NCBI GenBank assembly: GCA_003864495.1
Contig: ML133379.1
Location: forward strand, 582,979 to 646,978
Origin: Nemopilema nomurai
Lineage: Eukaryota > Cnidaria > Scyphozoa > Rhizostomeae > Rhizostomatidae
Length of the DNA stretch: 64,000 nucleotides
Reading direction: 5' to 3'
Positions 49,820-62,729 of the stretch are shown here, in pieces. The notes under the pieces are model-generated. The model was not told the origin of the DNA. It saw only the letters and a program-made list of their open reading frames with translations, and ran no database searches. Within the stretch, counting starts at the first letter, position 1, and each line of letters starts with the position of its first letter. A program made the position numbers and the translations under genes.

Positions 49820-52030
49820 TAGAAAGTATTGCATGAGCGTTTGAGTGGAATTGTTTGCTTTTCTTCCTCCTTCTTGTTTCCTTTCATCTTTGCATCTTTG
49901 CATCTTTGCATTAGCCACCGGAATTTGTAGACAGGACTGTTTGAGAGGACCTTCGTCTCAGAGAGGCTCTAGTGGAATGTTCTTGCAGCAATATAAGTTC
50001 AAATGGCTTTGTTCTAACGCGGTTGAACCATGCTTTTTTAGCGGTGCTCAGTAGCTCAATGAACAGTATACCTTAAAATACGTAAATGTTCCCATTCGTA
50101 CAGTCTATGACGCTAAAATACAAGCTATAAAGTTTTTTTTGAAGTATCAAATATGATTTGAAAGATATGATAGCGAGAAAAAAGCGACATTGATGGTACC
50201 AAAAGTATTCCATTTTCGGACAGCTTTGGTTTTAAATAAAAAGAAAAGCATCGTCAATATATAAGCGAAGTTCCAGCCGAAAAGCAGTCGTTCATCGTGA
50301 TACTGAAGCAATAAAAGGCAAGTGGCCTTTGGTAGCTATTGAAACAGCTATAATTGACCTTTGGTAAATCATGACTTAGGGTCCAAAGACTGACCATATG
50401 TCCCACGCACTTCTATCACGTGGTCTTTCCTGGCTGGCCCTGAAAATTGCTTTTTGGAGTATGCAAAATTAGATTTCCCCCAAAAAGAGATTTATGAGGG
50501 GGGGGGTGATAGATAACCCCTCACCTTCCATTAATATAGGCCTAAGGGAGTTCATGGTTTGCTGTTCTACGTCACCTTCCATACACTTTGCCTTCAGGAA
50601 AAATTCTGTGTTGCTATTGGTGATATTTTCAATTCATCATTTACGATGCTTTGCCTTTTCCCCTTCTAACGTAAAGAATCTCCAAATCATTCAGACCTCA
50701 AAGAAAGGACGCACTTAGAAACGGTAAGGAGGAGGAGGAGCAAGACTTTCAGCTGCGCAGGCGCATGTAATTAGCACAAATGCCCCTCAATCAATAGGCT
50801 GATTGGCAAATGGTAGAAATTTATGTGTCAATTTTTATTAAAAAAGACTACATGACTTCAAGATTGAGATGAAAAACATATTTCTTGAATCTAAGCTTTA
50901 GTTTATAACGTGTTGAATGATGGGGCGCCTCCTGATCGTGCTGCTCAACATCTATGGACGATTCGAGCCATTGTCATCTCTTTTAACGTGCGGAATAACC
51001 GGGGCCAGAGCGAGAGAGAGGCAACGCATTACCCGTATCACCCAGTCAACACTTCGCTGCCTTTGATTTTGACTAGCGTAACTCAATTACATCTATATCG
51101 TCACTCTAAAAATGAAATATGCTGACGAGGGATGTGTTAGGAAGACGTAATGATGCTGTAACTGAGATAGAAAAATCTAGGCTGAGGAGTGAAGACGATG
51201 AGTCAGCATGATGTGGTGGAATGGAAATGGAAAGACTAGGTAATTTTGGAAGTTGATAGCGCTGGTGTATTAAGCAAATAATAAATTACTACCAGTTAAG
51301 CATTCTGAGCAGGAGTTCTAGGGAAGATAAAACATTCCTGCTTTCTCTTGTGAGTTACCTCCTTTCAAGAGAGACTTTGGAAAAGCTAACCCTTTGACAT
51401 TTATCGACATTCATAAAAAATCCAGATATCAACTTATCAGTAATAACGTAAAAAAGACCTGTTAGCACTGAGTTCATTGAAGTCCTACTTGAGCAGATCC
51501 TAAAGTAATTTATCAGTCACAAGAAAGTTATAGCAAAATGCAACCATTCTCTTCAATTAAAAAAATTCATTCTTGGAGTGATGATGTTAGTTTGTATTAG
51601 ACTTGTGTAGCCATTAAGTGTTTAACGATAGAAGAAAGCAACGCAATTCAAGGCGAAATTCATATGAAAATGTATTTTTGCAAGCAAGGTTAAGCTGTGA
51701 TGAATAATCAGGGAGCTGTAGTGTTGATGCAGATTGCTGAGACAAAACGGAGCCACGTAAACCCTTCATTTGATCACGAAAGTGCAAACTCAGCTGCAGA
51801 GGCAGATTAATTTGCTGAGAGTCGAATAGCTAACCAGGCAGGCTACATTTATACAGGAGGACGGGTTTCTGATAAAAATTGAAGTGCATCAAGTGGCCAA
51901 GGATAAAGGAAGTACCGCTGATGTCACAGTTGCAACTGTGTTCTGCTTTCATTGCCGGTTTCTCGAGTAAACACTAAGGCAATGTCAATCAAAGATTCAT
52001 AAGTACATTTCTGTTTGCTATGTATTTAGG
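49820..52030. other. Intergenic region between SP3 and SP4
   Basis: About 2.2 kb. Holds a short CATCTTTG repeat near 49887-49910 and a G run near 50498. No supported gene. Confidence 0.5.
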
Positions 52031-52037
52031 TATATAT
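52031..52037 (+). promoter_or_regulatory. Possible TATA element of SP4
   Basis: TATATAT 77 bases before the start codon; weak, farther out than in the sister genes. Confidence 0.25.
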
Positions 52038-52113
52038 GCCATAGATTTCCACTTTAGAGCATCTTTTTTTCAAGCACCAATCTGTGATTTAGAAGCCGCT
52101 AGATAAAGGAAGC

Positions 52114-54096
52114 ATGAAGAATCTTTTTCTTCTGTTGGCAATCGCTGCCTATTCACAAGGTATTTTCTTATTGTTGAAATTGTTGGAGCAGTAGCTCTTG
52201 ATTTGAAGAATCTGTCCAGTGCTAACTAGAACAGGCGTTGAGGTTTCTGGATTCAAAGAGGTGTCTCTTTTTAAGAATAGCTTCTTATCATATAGCATGA
52301 AGATTACCACTCCGTTAAAGCTGAAAGCGCTGCTAGTAAAAAATTATTCGTTCGTTGCCATCTGAATATTGAAATTGGAGCAAGACATTAAATAACAGCC
52401 ATTGAAACTAACGAATATTCCATTTCTTTTAGCATGCGGCCCAGGAAAAGGTGAGTCTATTTGGTAGTCCCCTTTCTTCTTCACATGTGCTGCTTCAAAT
52501 TTTAGGTGAATGTCATTACGAAAGCCAATAATAATTCCAACTCAAAATGTGATGCTTTAGAGTAAAATTGATTTTTTCTTCGTCATTTTTTCAAATGATT
52601 ACAATTATTTGAATTTATAAACAATTGCCTTAACGAATTTCTAAGCAATTTCATCAATGAGCACAAGTTTAGATCTCATCAGATATCTTATTTAGCGAGG
52701 TATCTGCCAACGATAGCAATTGAACGAAAGTGTCTTCGTAGAAAAGCCTACCCCTGCGCCAGAAAAGTGCGGTGAAACGTCAGTTCAGCAGCCGCGAATA
52801 ATCAGCGGGTATGACGCGAAGCCGGGGGCATGGCCCTGGATGGCCTCGTTATGGATGTACCACCAGTCGCACATTTGCGGAGGGTCTCTACTCAACACCA
52901 GATGGGTCTTAACAGCCAGCCACTGTGTCGTTGGCACGGGGGCATCCCCTTCTACGCTGCAAATCAAACTGGGCGAACATGACCACACAATCAATGAACA
53001 TTCGGAGCAGGTAAGCAGTTGTTTATGTGTCAATGAAGCAAAATCTTCAGACGAAGATACTTTCAGTACAGCGATTCGACTCCCATCGTAAAAGGACGTG
53101 GGCTGAAAAGGGTATTACTGGATGAACGGAGATTTCTTTCTTATGAAAAACCATATTTCAAGTGGCACAACTAGTCACTTCTTGAAGGAAACTAAACATA
53201 GCATTCTGGTCCTATATGACATACTCTAATTTCGCGCATTTTCATTTCGAATCGGTTTCGTTTAGAAGTTGATTATCTTAACTTCTTTTATCTCACTCCA
53301 TTTGTCTTGCCAGGTCATTGACGTAGAACAAATCATCCCACACCCAAAGTACTCAAAGACCTCTCTCGCGAATGACATTGCGCTGATCAAGCTCAAACGA
53401 CCAGCCATGATTAACTCCAGGGTGCAGACGATTTGTCTCCCACCGCGGGGATCCAGTCCGGCGATTGGCTCGCGTTGCTACCTATCTGGTATGTTCCGTG
53501 GCATACAAAAGTACTTTCTATCTAGTTCAATGCCTATAACAAGTTGTATACCAATACGTATTCTGCTGCTTGTCTCCTTAGGAGATCTTCTTCTGCTGAT
53601 ATTGCATATCTCCTTCTGCTACATCTAGAAGGGGAACTTCTTGGAACCCACTCTCAGGAATACTTTAAAACATTTTAGCAACCTTATTAAAACCTGTGGG
53701 TATTTTCAAACAAACATTAGAAATAGAGCTTAGATTTGGAACAAGGACTCTAAGTAAGTGAATGGAAGAAGAATTATAACGTTTTTCATAACAGGTTGGG
53801 GGTCAATTCGACACCCTGGGCCGTCTCACCACAAGCTGCAACAGGCCATGCTTCCAGTGGTGAGCCATACCAACTGCTTCAACAGAAGGGACATGGTCTG
53901 CACTGGATATGGAGCATCAAGTCCCATTAACGCGTGCAGGGGAGACAGTGGTGGCCCATATGTCTGCAGAAGAAGCGATGGAAGATGGCAGCAACATGGC
54001 GTCGCAAGTTTTGTGGTGGAGTATTGCAAGTATTACACAGCCTTCACGAAAGTTGGTGACTACTACGACTGGATACAGCAACATATTCGCACCTGA
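52114..54096 (+). CDS. SP4: secreted chymotrypsin/elastase-like serine protease without ShKT domain
   Basis: Exons 52114-52159, 52433-52450 (18 bp), 52742-53010, 53314-53488 and 53795-54096 give 269 residues. Signal peptide MKNLFLLLAIAAYSQ, then a 12-residue linker (ACGPGKEKPTPA) in place of the ShKT domain, then KCGETSVQQPR|IISGYDAKPG. Triad in [13 protein letters not shown] and GDSGGP; Asn189 again; C-terminus FTKVGDYYDWIQQHIRT. The mini-exon and the acceptor at 52740-52741 are chosen because they alone keep phase and avoid an upstream in-frame TAG; this junction is less certain than the rest. AATAAA lies at 54410-54415. Confidence 0.87.
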
Positions 54097-54409
54097 TGCA
54101 TTAGGACACTTGAAAGCCACGCTTTAGTTGTTAGCAGTGGGGTTATTGATTCAGAATTTGGCACACTAATTTAGTAGAATTGTGAGTGGTTGGATTGATG
54201 ACGGTGCTTAAGTCTGAGTTATATCAATAGATTTCTTCCAGTTTTCAGTTTCTTTCTTTGTCATTTCAATGGTAAGCGTTCTAGATATGTGAAAGGTTCA
54301 AAACTGCCAACTTGTTGAATGTCAGCATGGCATTGCAAAAGTGTCAGCAGGGTTAGTTAGAGGTAATAAGACTGCTGTTTTCTATTTACATCATATAAGC
54401 AATGCCAAG

Positions 54410-54415
54410 AATAAA
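54410..54415 (+). terminator. Candidate polyadenylation signal of SP4
   Basis: AATAAA about 314 bases after the stop codon. Confidence 0.4.
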
Positions 54416-55323
54416 GTATTCAACTGATTGGTAATAAATTAATAGCACGGGAAATCTTTGCATTTATGAAAAAATATAAAATTTATGTTTTCTTATCTTT
54501 CTTTGAAGCATTCTTAGCCAAAACAAGCAACAAACTAACAAATGAGTGCAAGTTGGTATTTGAATTTTGAAAGAATGCTTGATTGGTTGCTGTCAAAGTA
54601 GGAGGTGTCGTTCTCAAATCAGTTGAATAAATATCTTTGGAGGTTCTTTCTATATCCAAAACGACTCTTCTGACCATTAAAAGATATTCAAGAATATTCA
54701 AACGAAATGCCCTTCTTTCAAGTGCATCATAAAATGCAACATTAAATGTCTAATCATGAAACTGACAAGAAAAAGGCAAATATTCTCTGGATTGGAGCTT
54801 GCAAAATCTCGTGAAGCTAGTTTTGTAAAATTAAGGAATAAGCAAAAATCAATGGTTAATGCTAAATGAATAGGGACTTCCAGCCCAAGATCCTCAAATG
54901 TGTTTTAAACAGTTGCTCAGTAACTTTTCAAGTAACAATTCGACCTTGACAAAGAATCAGGTATGCTGGTGGAAAGTGAGCTTAGTTCCTCGGTGCCTCT
55001 GCTTTACAACATCGATGCTTCCAGGCAAGAATGACAAAGGCCTGCAAGGATAATCGACGCCTTTGTTTGCACTTAAATCGCCCGCAATTTTTTTTATCTC
55101 AACTGTTCTGTTCTGACTCATTATTTTTTCGACAACCGGCAAATCTTTCTATCCGGTTTACTCTTTTTAATACAAATCTACAGTCTCTAATTAAGGACAA
55201 GTTGAGATGCTGGAATTAATGACAAAATTAGTTTATAAGAAAATTTCTCTTCTTAATCAATGACCTGATGCACTTACACAATACATGCGCATTGCGAATT
55301 CTATAGAAAGCGTCTTTGAGAGA
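54416..55323. other. Intergenic region between the convergent SP4 and SP5
   Basis: 0.9 kb, AT-rich. Nothing coding recognised. Confidence 0.5.
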
Positions 55324-58102
55324 TCAGGCATTGATGTATTTGTTGATCCAATCGATGTAGTCACCAACAGGCGTAAACGCAGTGTAGTATTTGCAGTACT
55401 CCACCACAAAGCTGGCGACTCCATGTTGTTCCCAGCTTCCGTCGCTTTTCGGGCACACTAATGGTCCACCACTGTCCCCCCTGCACGCGTTAGTGAGACT
55501 TGACTTTCCAAAACCGGTGCAAATGAAGTTCGTCTGGTTGAAGCATTTTGAGTGCGAGACTACCGGAAGCATTGCCTGTTGCAGTTTGTGGTGACTGCCA
55601 CCTGGGTGTTTGATCGATCCCCAACCTGCAGGGAAGCATTGCGAGTTCTCAGAAAAACATGGAAGGCACATTTGAACCACCGGAAATAATCCTATCTAAT
55701 AATCGGAAATAATCGGAATATCTAGGTTGCTCTTAAATTATTAGTATTAACTTGATTTTAAGATGGTGACATATGTATATCCTCTACTTTTTGTGCGAGT
55801 ACTTTTCTTAATGTTTACAAGCCAAAAAATATTTATGAATAATGTGGGCGTTAACACATTTGTCTACTTGCATGCAACTTCAAATTGCATTCATCGCATC
55901 CAGTGCAATATTGACAAGCCTCTTAGCCTATCATTTACGTCATTCTTTGAATCACTTTATAGAGTTTTAGCATCGAAAAGCACTAACAAAAGTATGAAGT
56001 AGTTGAACTAGGCTAAAACTGCTAGCGTATAGGCCAGTGGATTCTAAGAAACAAGAAGATACACAGGGAAACAAGGCCTTCAAGCCGTACCTGCCAAGTA
56101 GCACTTTCGAGATCCTATCGTTGGTCTTGAGCCCTTGCGTGGTAAACAGATTGTCTGCACGCGTTTGGTTATTCTCACTGGGGCCTTCAACTTGATCAGT
56201 GCAATATCATTTCGAAGTTTATTGCGTCCAAATTGTGGGTGCGGAATGATTTTTTCTACATCGATTGTCTGAAAGATGAATGAAGAGCGCCTTAAAAGTA
56301 TGTTCTAGGATTTAGGATAGCATACTCAAAGTACATTTTTAACGACCAAAGTCTGATTGAATAAAAAGCCAGTTGCCGATCGAAAACAGTACAGGGTGAT
56401 TAGAAGAGTGTTTGATTGGCAGCCTAGTGACCATCAACGTCCACTTCATATCTTCCTTCTTGGAATAACCAAAGGGAAAAGATGAACTCTTTTTGTCTAT
56501 ATAGCATTGAATTTTTTATAGAATTGTAGACAGACTCCAAAACATACAACACAGACAACCATAAGTACTTCAAGTGTGCCAAGTAGTACTGTTTCTCCCA
56601 ATTATGAAATAGAAATGCTCGATCATTGCTTCAACAAAAAGCCAACCCCATTCTTACTTGTTCGGCCCCGTCTGATTTCAAGTGGTCATGCTCTCCTAGT
56701 CTTATTACCATGTTGTTTGCGGTTGCCCCCGTCCCAACAACACAGTGACTTGCAGTCAAAACCCATCGCGTATTGAGAAGGGTCCCACCACAAATGTGGG
56801 AGCGAGACAGCATTATCAACGAGGCCATCCACGGCCAAGCTCCGGGTTTAGCGTCATAACCAGAGATGATCCGTGACTGCGCAACAGTCGACTTTCCGCA
56901 CTGGCCCCCTGCGCAGGAACAAAAGAAACTTGTGCACATATTGGCTCGAAATGACTAACTTCAAATGACATTATCTTTCGCTTACAAGTGTAAGAAGTGG
57001 CGTATGAGCCAACCAGGCCCGGGTCCAGGGCCCCCCTAAGGTTCTAATTTGAGAGGGCCCAGTGCAAAATTTTACAAAGACTATCGAAATTTGATTGCTA
57101 TGACCAGGCCTAATTTCATTCTGGTATAACTGGCGTTCACATAAACTGCGGCCACTATCCTTGCAGAATGAATGGAAAATATTTTCATGGATTGACCTTC
57201 GCATTATTTGAAAATAATAACCAACAATAAATTCCTCTAAAGTGCAAATACTGCCAAAGTATTCTTCTAAAATATTCAGTCTGAGCAAACAAAAACATAA
57301 TATATGTATTTATTGCAAGCCGATCGCTACTAATAAATGCACAGACAGGCAAAGAATCATCAAAGTTTTTTCCATCCCTTGAATCTTCAAAAAGCATCAT
57401 TTTTCTAAAGAGTTGTTTGAAAGGGGAGATGAAAGATATTTCACATTTCTCAAGATGACCCAACTTACTGACAACATTTCCGTTCCCATTGCCATCCGTG
57501 GCACAAACTCTGCACGTCTTCCTGCAGTTCGTGCGCATCCAGTCACTTATCTTCTCATCGCAGTAGCCTTCGCGTTTGAAAATGTCGCAAGAAGAGCTGC
57601 CGTCGACGCATTCTATGTCGAAAAACGGACATTTATCGCCATTGTCAGGCTTTCAAGAGTACCTGTATTCTTTTTAAAGACATAGTGTCATGTCATTCAA
57701 TTAATAGTAAGAAGTAATAAATAGTTTGAAATAGTAAAATTTTTTGCTAAGTCTTCTAAGAGATCCCTTGCGACTCTTGTTTTAATTCACTTCATTAATT
57801 CATTTAATTCCTGGACTTCATCTCAACAACCCTATTCTGACTAAATGGTGCAATTAAATTCGTTCCTCTAAGCATGTGCCATTACCACCAACTGTTTGAG
57901 TTATATATTCAAATAATGCTGTAAGTGGCAGAATATGAAATAGGAGTAAAAATGGGGCTCTCTTGGCGAAATAAGGTATTGCATATAAAAGGGAATTATC
58001 TGATACGTTTAGCTGATACTTAACAGAGCTGTCTGCTCACCTACCATCGCTGTAAATGAAGGACACAGCATGAAGAAGCACCAATACGACAATTGACTTC
58101 AT
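55324..58102 (-). CDS. SP5: secreted ShKT-domain chymotrypsin/elastase-like serine protease, inverted
   Basis: Minus-strand exons: 58045-58102 (signal peptide MKSIVVLVLLHAVSFIYSD), 57469-57649 (ShKT), 56658-56908, 56091-56268 and 55324-55625 (stop at 55324-55326). The ShKT exon has seven cysteines (KCPFFDIEC, SSCDIFKREGYC, CRKTCRVC), one more than in SP1-SP3. The protease part has [25 protein letters not shown] and [10 protein letters not shown]. Exon 5 DNA is nearly identical to SP1-SP3 although the gene is inverted. Problem: exon 1 ends in phase 1 but the only acceptor that avoids an in-frame TGA upstream of the ShKT exon is phase 0, so a small extra exon (57652-58044) or a sequence error is needed. 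The signal exon is therefore less certain. Confidence 0.85.
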
Positions 58103-59056
58103 TTTGTAGGATCGTAATCAGCCAGCTACGATCAACCCTGAGCATATGTCACCGCGAAAGCAACCTAGAGCTTTAAACTAGCTTTACAAGACATCTTGCA
58201 CACAGTACTTGAGCCGATTCTTGAGATTTTAGTCCATACTGGGATAATTTCCATTAAGTCTGCTTACTCTGAAGGGGAGAGGACAAATACAGAAGCGTGA
58301 TCTCAAGCGCTTGCCCTGGAATTATCTGTTTCTGCCATTGATGATACTTTATCAGCTGTTCACCTCCACTCACAAGGCGTGCATGGCCCCGTATTTTATC
58401 CCGAGGAGCATACTTGTGCCAGGCTTTTTCCTTCCGGGTTAAGCTTTTGATGGGGACTGAGATATTACGCAATCTCTGTAACAAGAATGAAACAAGATCT
58501 CAGATTTGAATAAAGCGATATTTCAATATAGATAATTATTGAAGGTGAAGTTTTAACATGTGTAAAACGTTGCTTATTGCTGAAATGATTTTTGAATTAC
58601 AAAGAGTAGAATCCCTTTAATGAATTTCCCAGGGTAAAGAATAGTCGTCATTTTTCTCAATTCATCATAGAATATTTAAAGAATTATCCTCTGCCAGTGT
58701 TGTTTAGACCTTGTCCAGAATCATCTTGTTATTTTAATCACTTTCTCGTAAGTCTTCACGTGTGAGAAACCTAGATAGTTGTATTAACTATCAATCTTAT
58801 TCATCATGTTCTGATCTCTATTTCCAAATTATTCATTATCGAATGTTTTCCATCTCCTTGATTGTTATAGCCTCCCAATCGGAATGCCAGCTTCAGTGAA
58901 TGCGAGACAGATTGTAAATGGGGAACGTTGGATGTTTTGAAGCCCTTAGTAACAGCAGTCAGAGGGGCCCCGCAGAGAATAAGCTTGCATTTGCAAAAAG
59001 ACATCAACCCTGGGCTGTTACTAGTTTTAGAATGGTTTTACTAACTTAGCTAGAGA
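58103..59056. other. Divergent intergenic region between SP5 and the right-hand gene
   Basis: About 0.95 kb likely to hold both promoters. No element identified with confidence. Confidence 0.45.
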
Positions 59057-62000
59057 ATGGCTAGGTACAACACAGAATCAGCGGAGGAAGAGGTACGCTG
59101 TTATACACGCGGCTTGTTATTGCTATTAACGTTTTAACGGTCTTATGCTCCTTTTCATTTACATTGTTTGCACCTGCGCATGAAACCTGTGAGCGAAATC
59201 TTATGAATAATGTCATTTTTTTATTTCTTATTTGAAATCCACCTTTTCATTGTCTTACTTTTCATTTCATTCATACACAGTTTGGTTCCCATCAAAAATC
59301 ATTCCTCGATGGCATATTATCCTCGCATTTACCTCATAATCCAGATATGGTAGAAATGCAAACTTATTTTCAGGTTTATTCTGGTTATGATAGTAAATTT
59401 AAGAATCTGCAAAATTGTTCAAAGATTCATTAGAGGGTAGCCCCTTGAGACCTAGTTTTTGAAATTCAAAATTAGTGAATTTCTTTGGCTTGAGTCAAAA
59501 TGTTAACTCTTGTCAAAATGTTAAAACTTTGAACTAACCATATATTTGAAATAAAAAACCCATCTTTAAATTATCAGCATCGCGTTTTCTATGAAACAAG
59601 ACAGAAGCTGGGCATGCAATAGTCAGGGTCAATTTTGAAAAAGATGACATGATTTTTCTTTTGAATTTGAATATATTGTCTAGATGAATCCAATCAACTC
59701 ACATTTTGTCACAACTCACAAGTTTCCTTCACTTTTGATGTAGCAGAAACACTCTCTTCTACTTTGAATTTTATGATCAGATTCAAGAACGTGTGTAGAA
59801 TTCAGTTTGTTGTGACTTCCTCAAGAGCTTGATAAAACTAAATTTTAACTTTAACCTAAATTATTTTTTAGTTTCCCAATGTGCTACCAGATCCAAATAC
59901 ACTTTCAAAGCGTTGGGTCTGGAATGGATTATCGTTGGAGGCTATCAGGTACAAAAGCTGTTACATATTTATTCATTTTAGGCAAATAAGTTTCATTTCA
60001 GAAAATGATTAGTGATGTGGATTAGTGACAACTGACTTCTGTAACTTGAACAAAGTTTTTTAATGCTCTGATATGAATATACATTTTGAGATGAATCTTA
60101 CCTTTTTAGCACTGGTGTTAGCCTGGGTGAGAAAAATAATGTAAAACTTGCAAAAACAAAGGGAACAAAGCTGTAAACAATGTGAGATTTCCAGATGTAC
60201 AGAAAATTGCTCAAAAGTAAGTGAATCATGATTATTTACTTTAGATGAAAGATAAATTATATTTTTTGTTGTTAAAGATAAAGGAAAGTCAATGATAAAG
60301 GAAGAAACAAGTCAGAAGGATATTTGTTGTTAGTGCTTTGATGTAAGATTATTTATGGCATGTTCTATCTAGCTGACAGATGATTTTTCATAATCTAATT
60401 TGCACTTCATTTTTGTATAAGTTAAACAAAAAGGATGTTTTATACATTTTTTCTAGAGTGCCAAAATCAAACCCAACCTTAATGGGCAATAAAATGAAAA
60501 ATGCCACTTCACCAAGACCAAGTACGAAAGTAAATCGCAATGAAAACAGACCAATTGCTCTTCATGATGTTAAAAGTAAGTTGTGATTAGAAGATTTAAG
60601 CTGCTAAGCAAAAAGTGGATCATACATTGGAGTGATCATGATAATTTCTAATGAATCATTTTTGAATCTGTTTGCATCTGATCCCTCATGCAGTAAGACA
60701 CAATCCAAAATGTTGTGATAATTATTTCTTGAACATCTATTCAATATACAGAATAGAACACCTAGTGGTCAATGAAGTTGAATTTAAAGATAGACAAAAA
60801 TACATAAGCAATTATCAGCATACCTTAAGATGACAATGTGCAGGGTCTATCTTTTGCCTTCAATAGATGCTTTTGTATTTATTTAAATATACAGTTGACA
60901 TCTGCTATCTTGACTGCCAGCTATCTCAAACATTTGCTATCTTGAACAATTTTTCACTTTCCTTCAGAGTTTAAGAAAGCAGATGTCAACTGTAGTAGCC
61001 TTTGCACTGGAAAATGTCACCAAACATTAATTGTGATTTGGTTATTGCTTACATAAATCTTGTTTTTTCATCATTTTCAGATGTTGCATATGACTTGTTG
61101 TCAGATGAAGTGACAAAAGTGCCAGCTACTTTTCAAGAATGCTTTGGGTTTGTCCACAACATTTTATGATTCTAAGACCAATATCCAGTAAGGTTGACCC
61201 AGTAGTTGGCCATATTATTCTAAGCTTTGTAGTACCAATTGCAGACTCATTGCCTGGATATTTATCTGGCACATTTGTGGCCAATCAGATAAGGGCCAGC
61301 AGCTATGTGCAGCGTCTTGCTGCAAAGTTAATGTTGGGCAGGACATAATCATAAAAAGTTCTATGTGATTTCCCTGAGATGATGGCGATGGTAGCCCCTA
61401 TTTGAAGAAGCTCTTAGCAATAAAAAGGATCAAAAGGTTTTTTATGGAAAAGGGTCTTAGTTCTGAAGCTAGTGCAGTTTCAAAGAAAATATGATAAAAT
61501 TTGAGTAGTTGATATGTTTCATATTGCTAAAGTTGCAAGGGTCTTGGGCACATTGAATTGTTTTTATAAATGAAATCAAGATTTGTAATTCTGTCAATGC
61601 ATGTTATTGCAGAAACCAAAGCGTTACTTTGAACAGCCTACTAAGGCTTCTTGTTAGTGCTATGAAACGAGAAACCATGCCAAATTTCCTTATATTTCAT
61701 GAGCTATCTTTATTTGTTGACAGTTGCATGAATAGAGTATTGAAGGTTCGCATAAACATTTGTGAAAAGTTTATGGCATGCAAATTGCTTGTACATCTTT
61801 ATAAGTGTTTTTTTTATTTTATCTATCGCGTTTCAGCACAGAACAACTAGACAGCTTTTTGACAACTCTACTTTACTACTTTGAGGCATATTTTGAGCGC
61901 CAGACCCTGGAGAACAAGCCTAAGCCAATGGCGACGTGAGTGCCAAAAGCTTCTCCACATTTTTCCAACGTGTTTACTCTGATTACCTGACATTTTCTGT

Positions 62001-62729
62001 GGATTTCTCTGTCCTCTTTGTAATTTCAATTAAGAGTGGCAGACAATGCTGACTTTAGGCTTGTTAAAGATTGCTTATCTATTATATAAATAATTTTTGT
62101 TGTCAACAGAATAACGGTTAAGAGGCAAATTTTCATATTTCTTGGCGTTGGACCCTTTTAAAATGTCTTTTTAACTTGTAGGGTTCCTGTTACACTTGTT
62201 ATTCTCTATTTTCTGTAGCGTTGCAATTTCTTTTCCAGTTATCGATATAATCGTTTTGCCTTTGGTTTACATCTTTTTGTTCATTTACTAAGATCCACTG
62301 CAACCGGTTCATGGATTTCTTGGCTTTCTGCTCTAAGTTTTACTCGCTATGAAATATTGATTTCGCCAATTGTCCACTCCTTTTCTTTTGGCTTTTGCTG
62401 TACTGCATTATCTCATTAGCTAAATTGGCATTTCTGGACTTACTATTTTGCAGGCTATTTCTGCATAATTGCCTCTTATAATCTAATGGATTTAATCTCC
62501 TAATCCCTTAAACTGATAAACATCAGTCTGCAGCTGTTTTGGAGGCGAAAATTCTTTGACATGGTCTCGTTTTTGTATCGATGCAAGGCTTTTCTATAGT
62601 TAATTACTCTCTGGATTTCTTCTAATTAGTTTTCTTGGTGGTTTAAGTTGAACTTTTTTGCTCTCCAATGTATTCGGTGAATACGTTTCATTCTACTTTC
62701 AGCGATATTCTGAGCCTAGCCCTGGAAAA
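59057..62729 (+). CDS. Unrecognised multi-exon gene, 5' part
   Basis: Seven exons join in consistent phase from an ATG: 59057-59092, 59872-59948, 60457-60575, 61081-61147, 61613-61768, 61837-61935 and 62703-62729. The protein starts MARYNTESAEEEFPNVLPDP, passes a Ser/Asn/Lys-rich low-complexity stretch (about residues 38-78), then turns into amphipathic helical sequence (TFQECFGNQSVTLNSLLRLL, MPNFLIFHELSLFVDSCM, FLTTLLYYFEAYFERQTLE). No signal peptide or catalytic motif seen. The donor at 61768 is chosen for phase; GAAG|GTTCGC at 61745 is an alternative. A weak candidate next exon is 63335-63400 (DATGLSISMV), also phase-compatible. No family recognised; probably an intracellular helical-repeat or scaffold-type protein, by composition only. 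Confidence 0.6.
60892..60992. mobile_element. 101-bp MITE, pogo/Tigger-like
   Basis: Perfect 15-bp terminal inverted repeats (CAGTTGACATCTGCT at the left, its reverse complement at the right) flanked by TA on both sides (60890-60891 and 60993-60994), the target-site duplication of Tc1/mariner/pogo elements. The TIR start CAGTTGA resembles pogo/Tigger ends. No coding capacity. Lies in the intron 60576-61080 of the right-hand gene. Confidence 0.85.

Noticed and set aside
55391..55594. Open frames antisense to the last protease exons (also at 39603, 44418, 49525 and 53826)
   Set aside because: They recur wherever the conserved exon occurs and are shadows of it.
61139..61348. 69-residue open frame overlapping the fourth exon of the right-hand gene
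   Set aside because: It is in a different frame from the exon and runs on through the intron; the splice donor at 61147 keeps the gene in phase without it.
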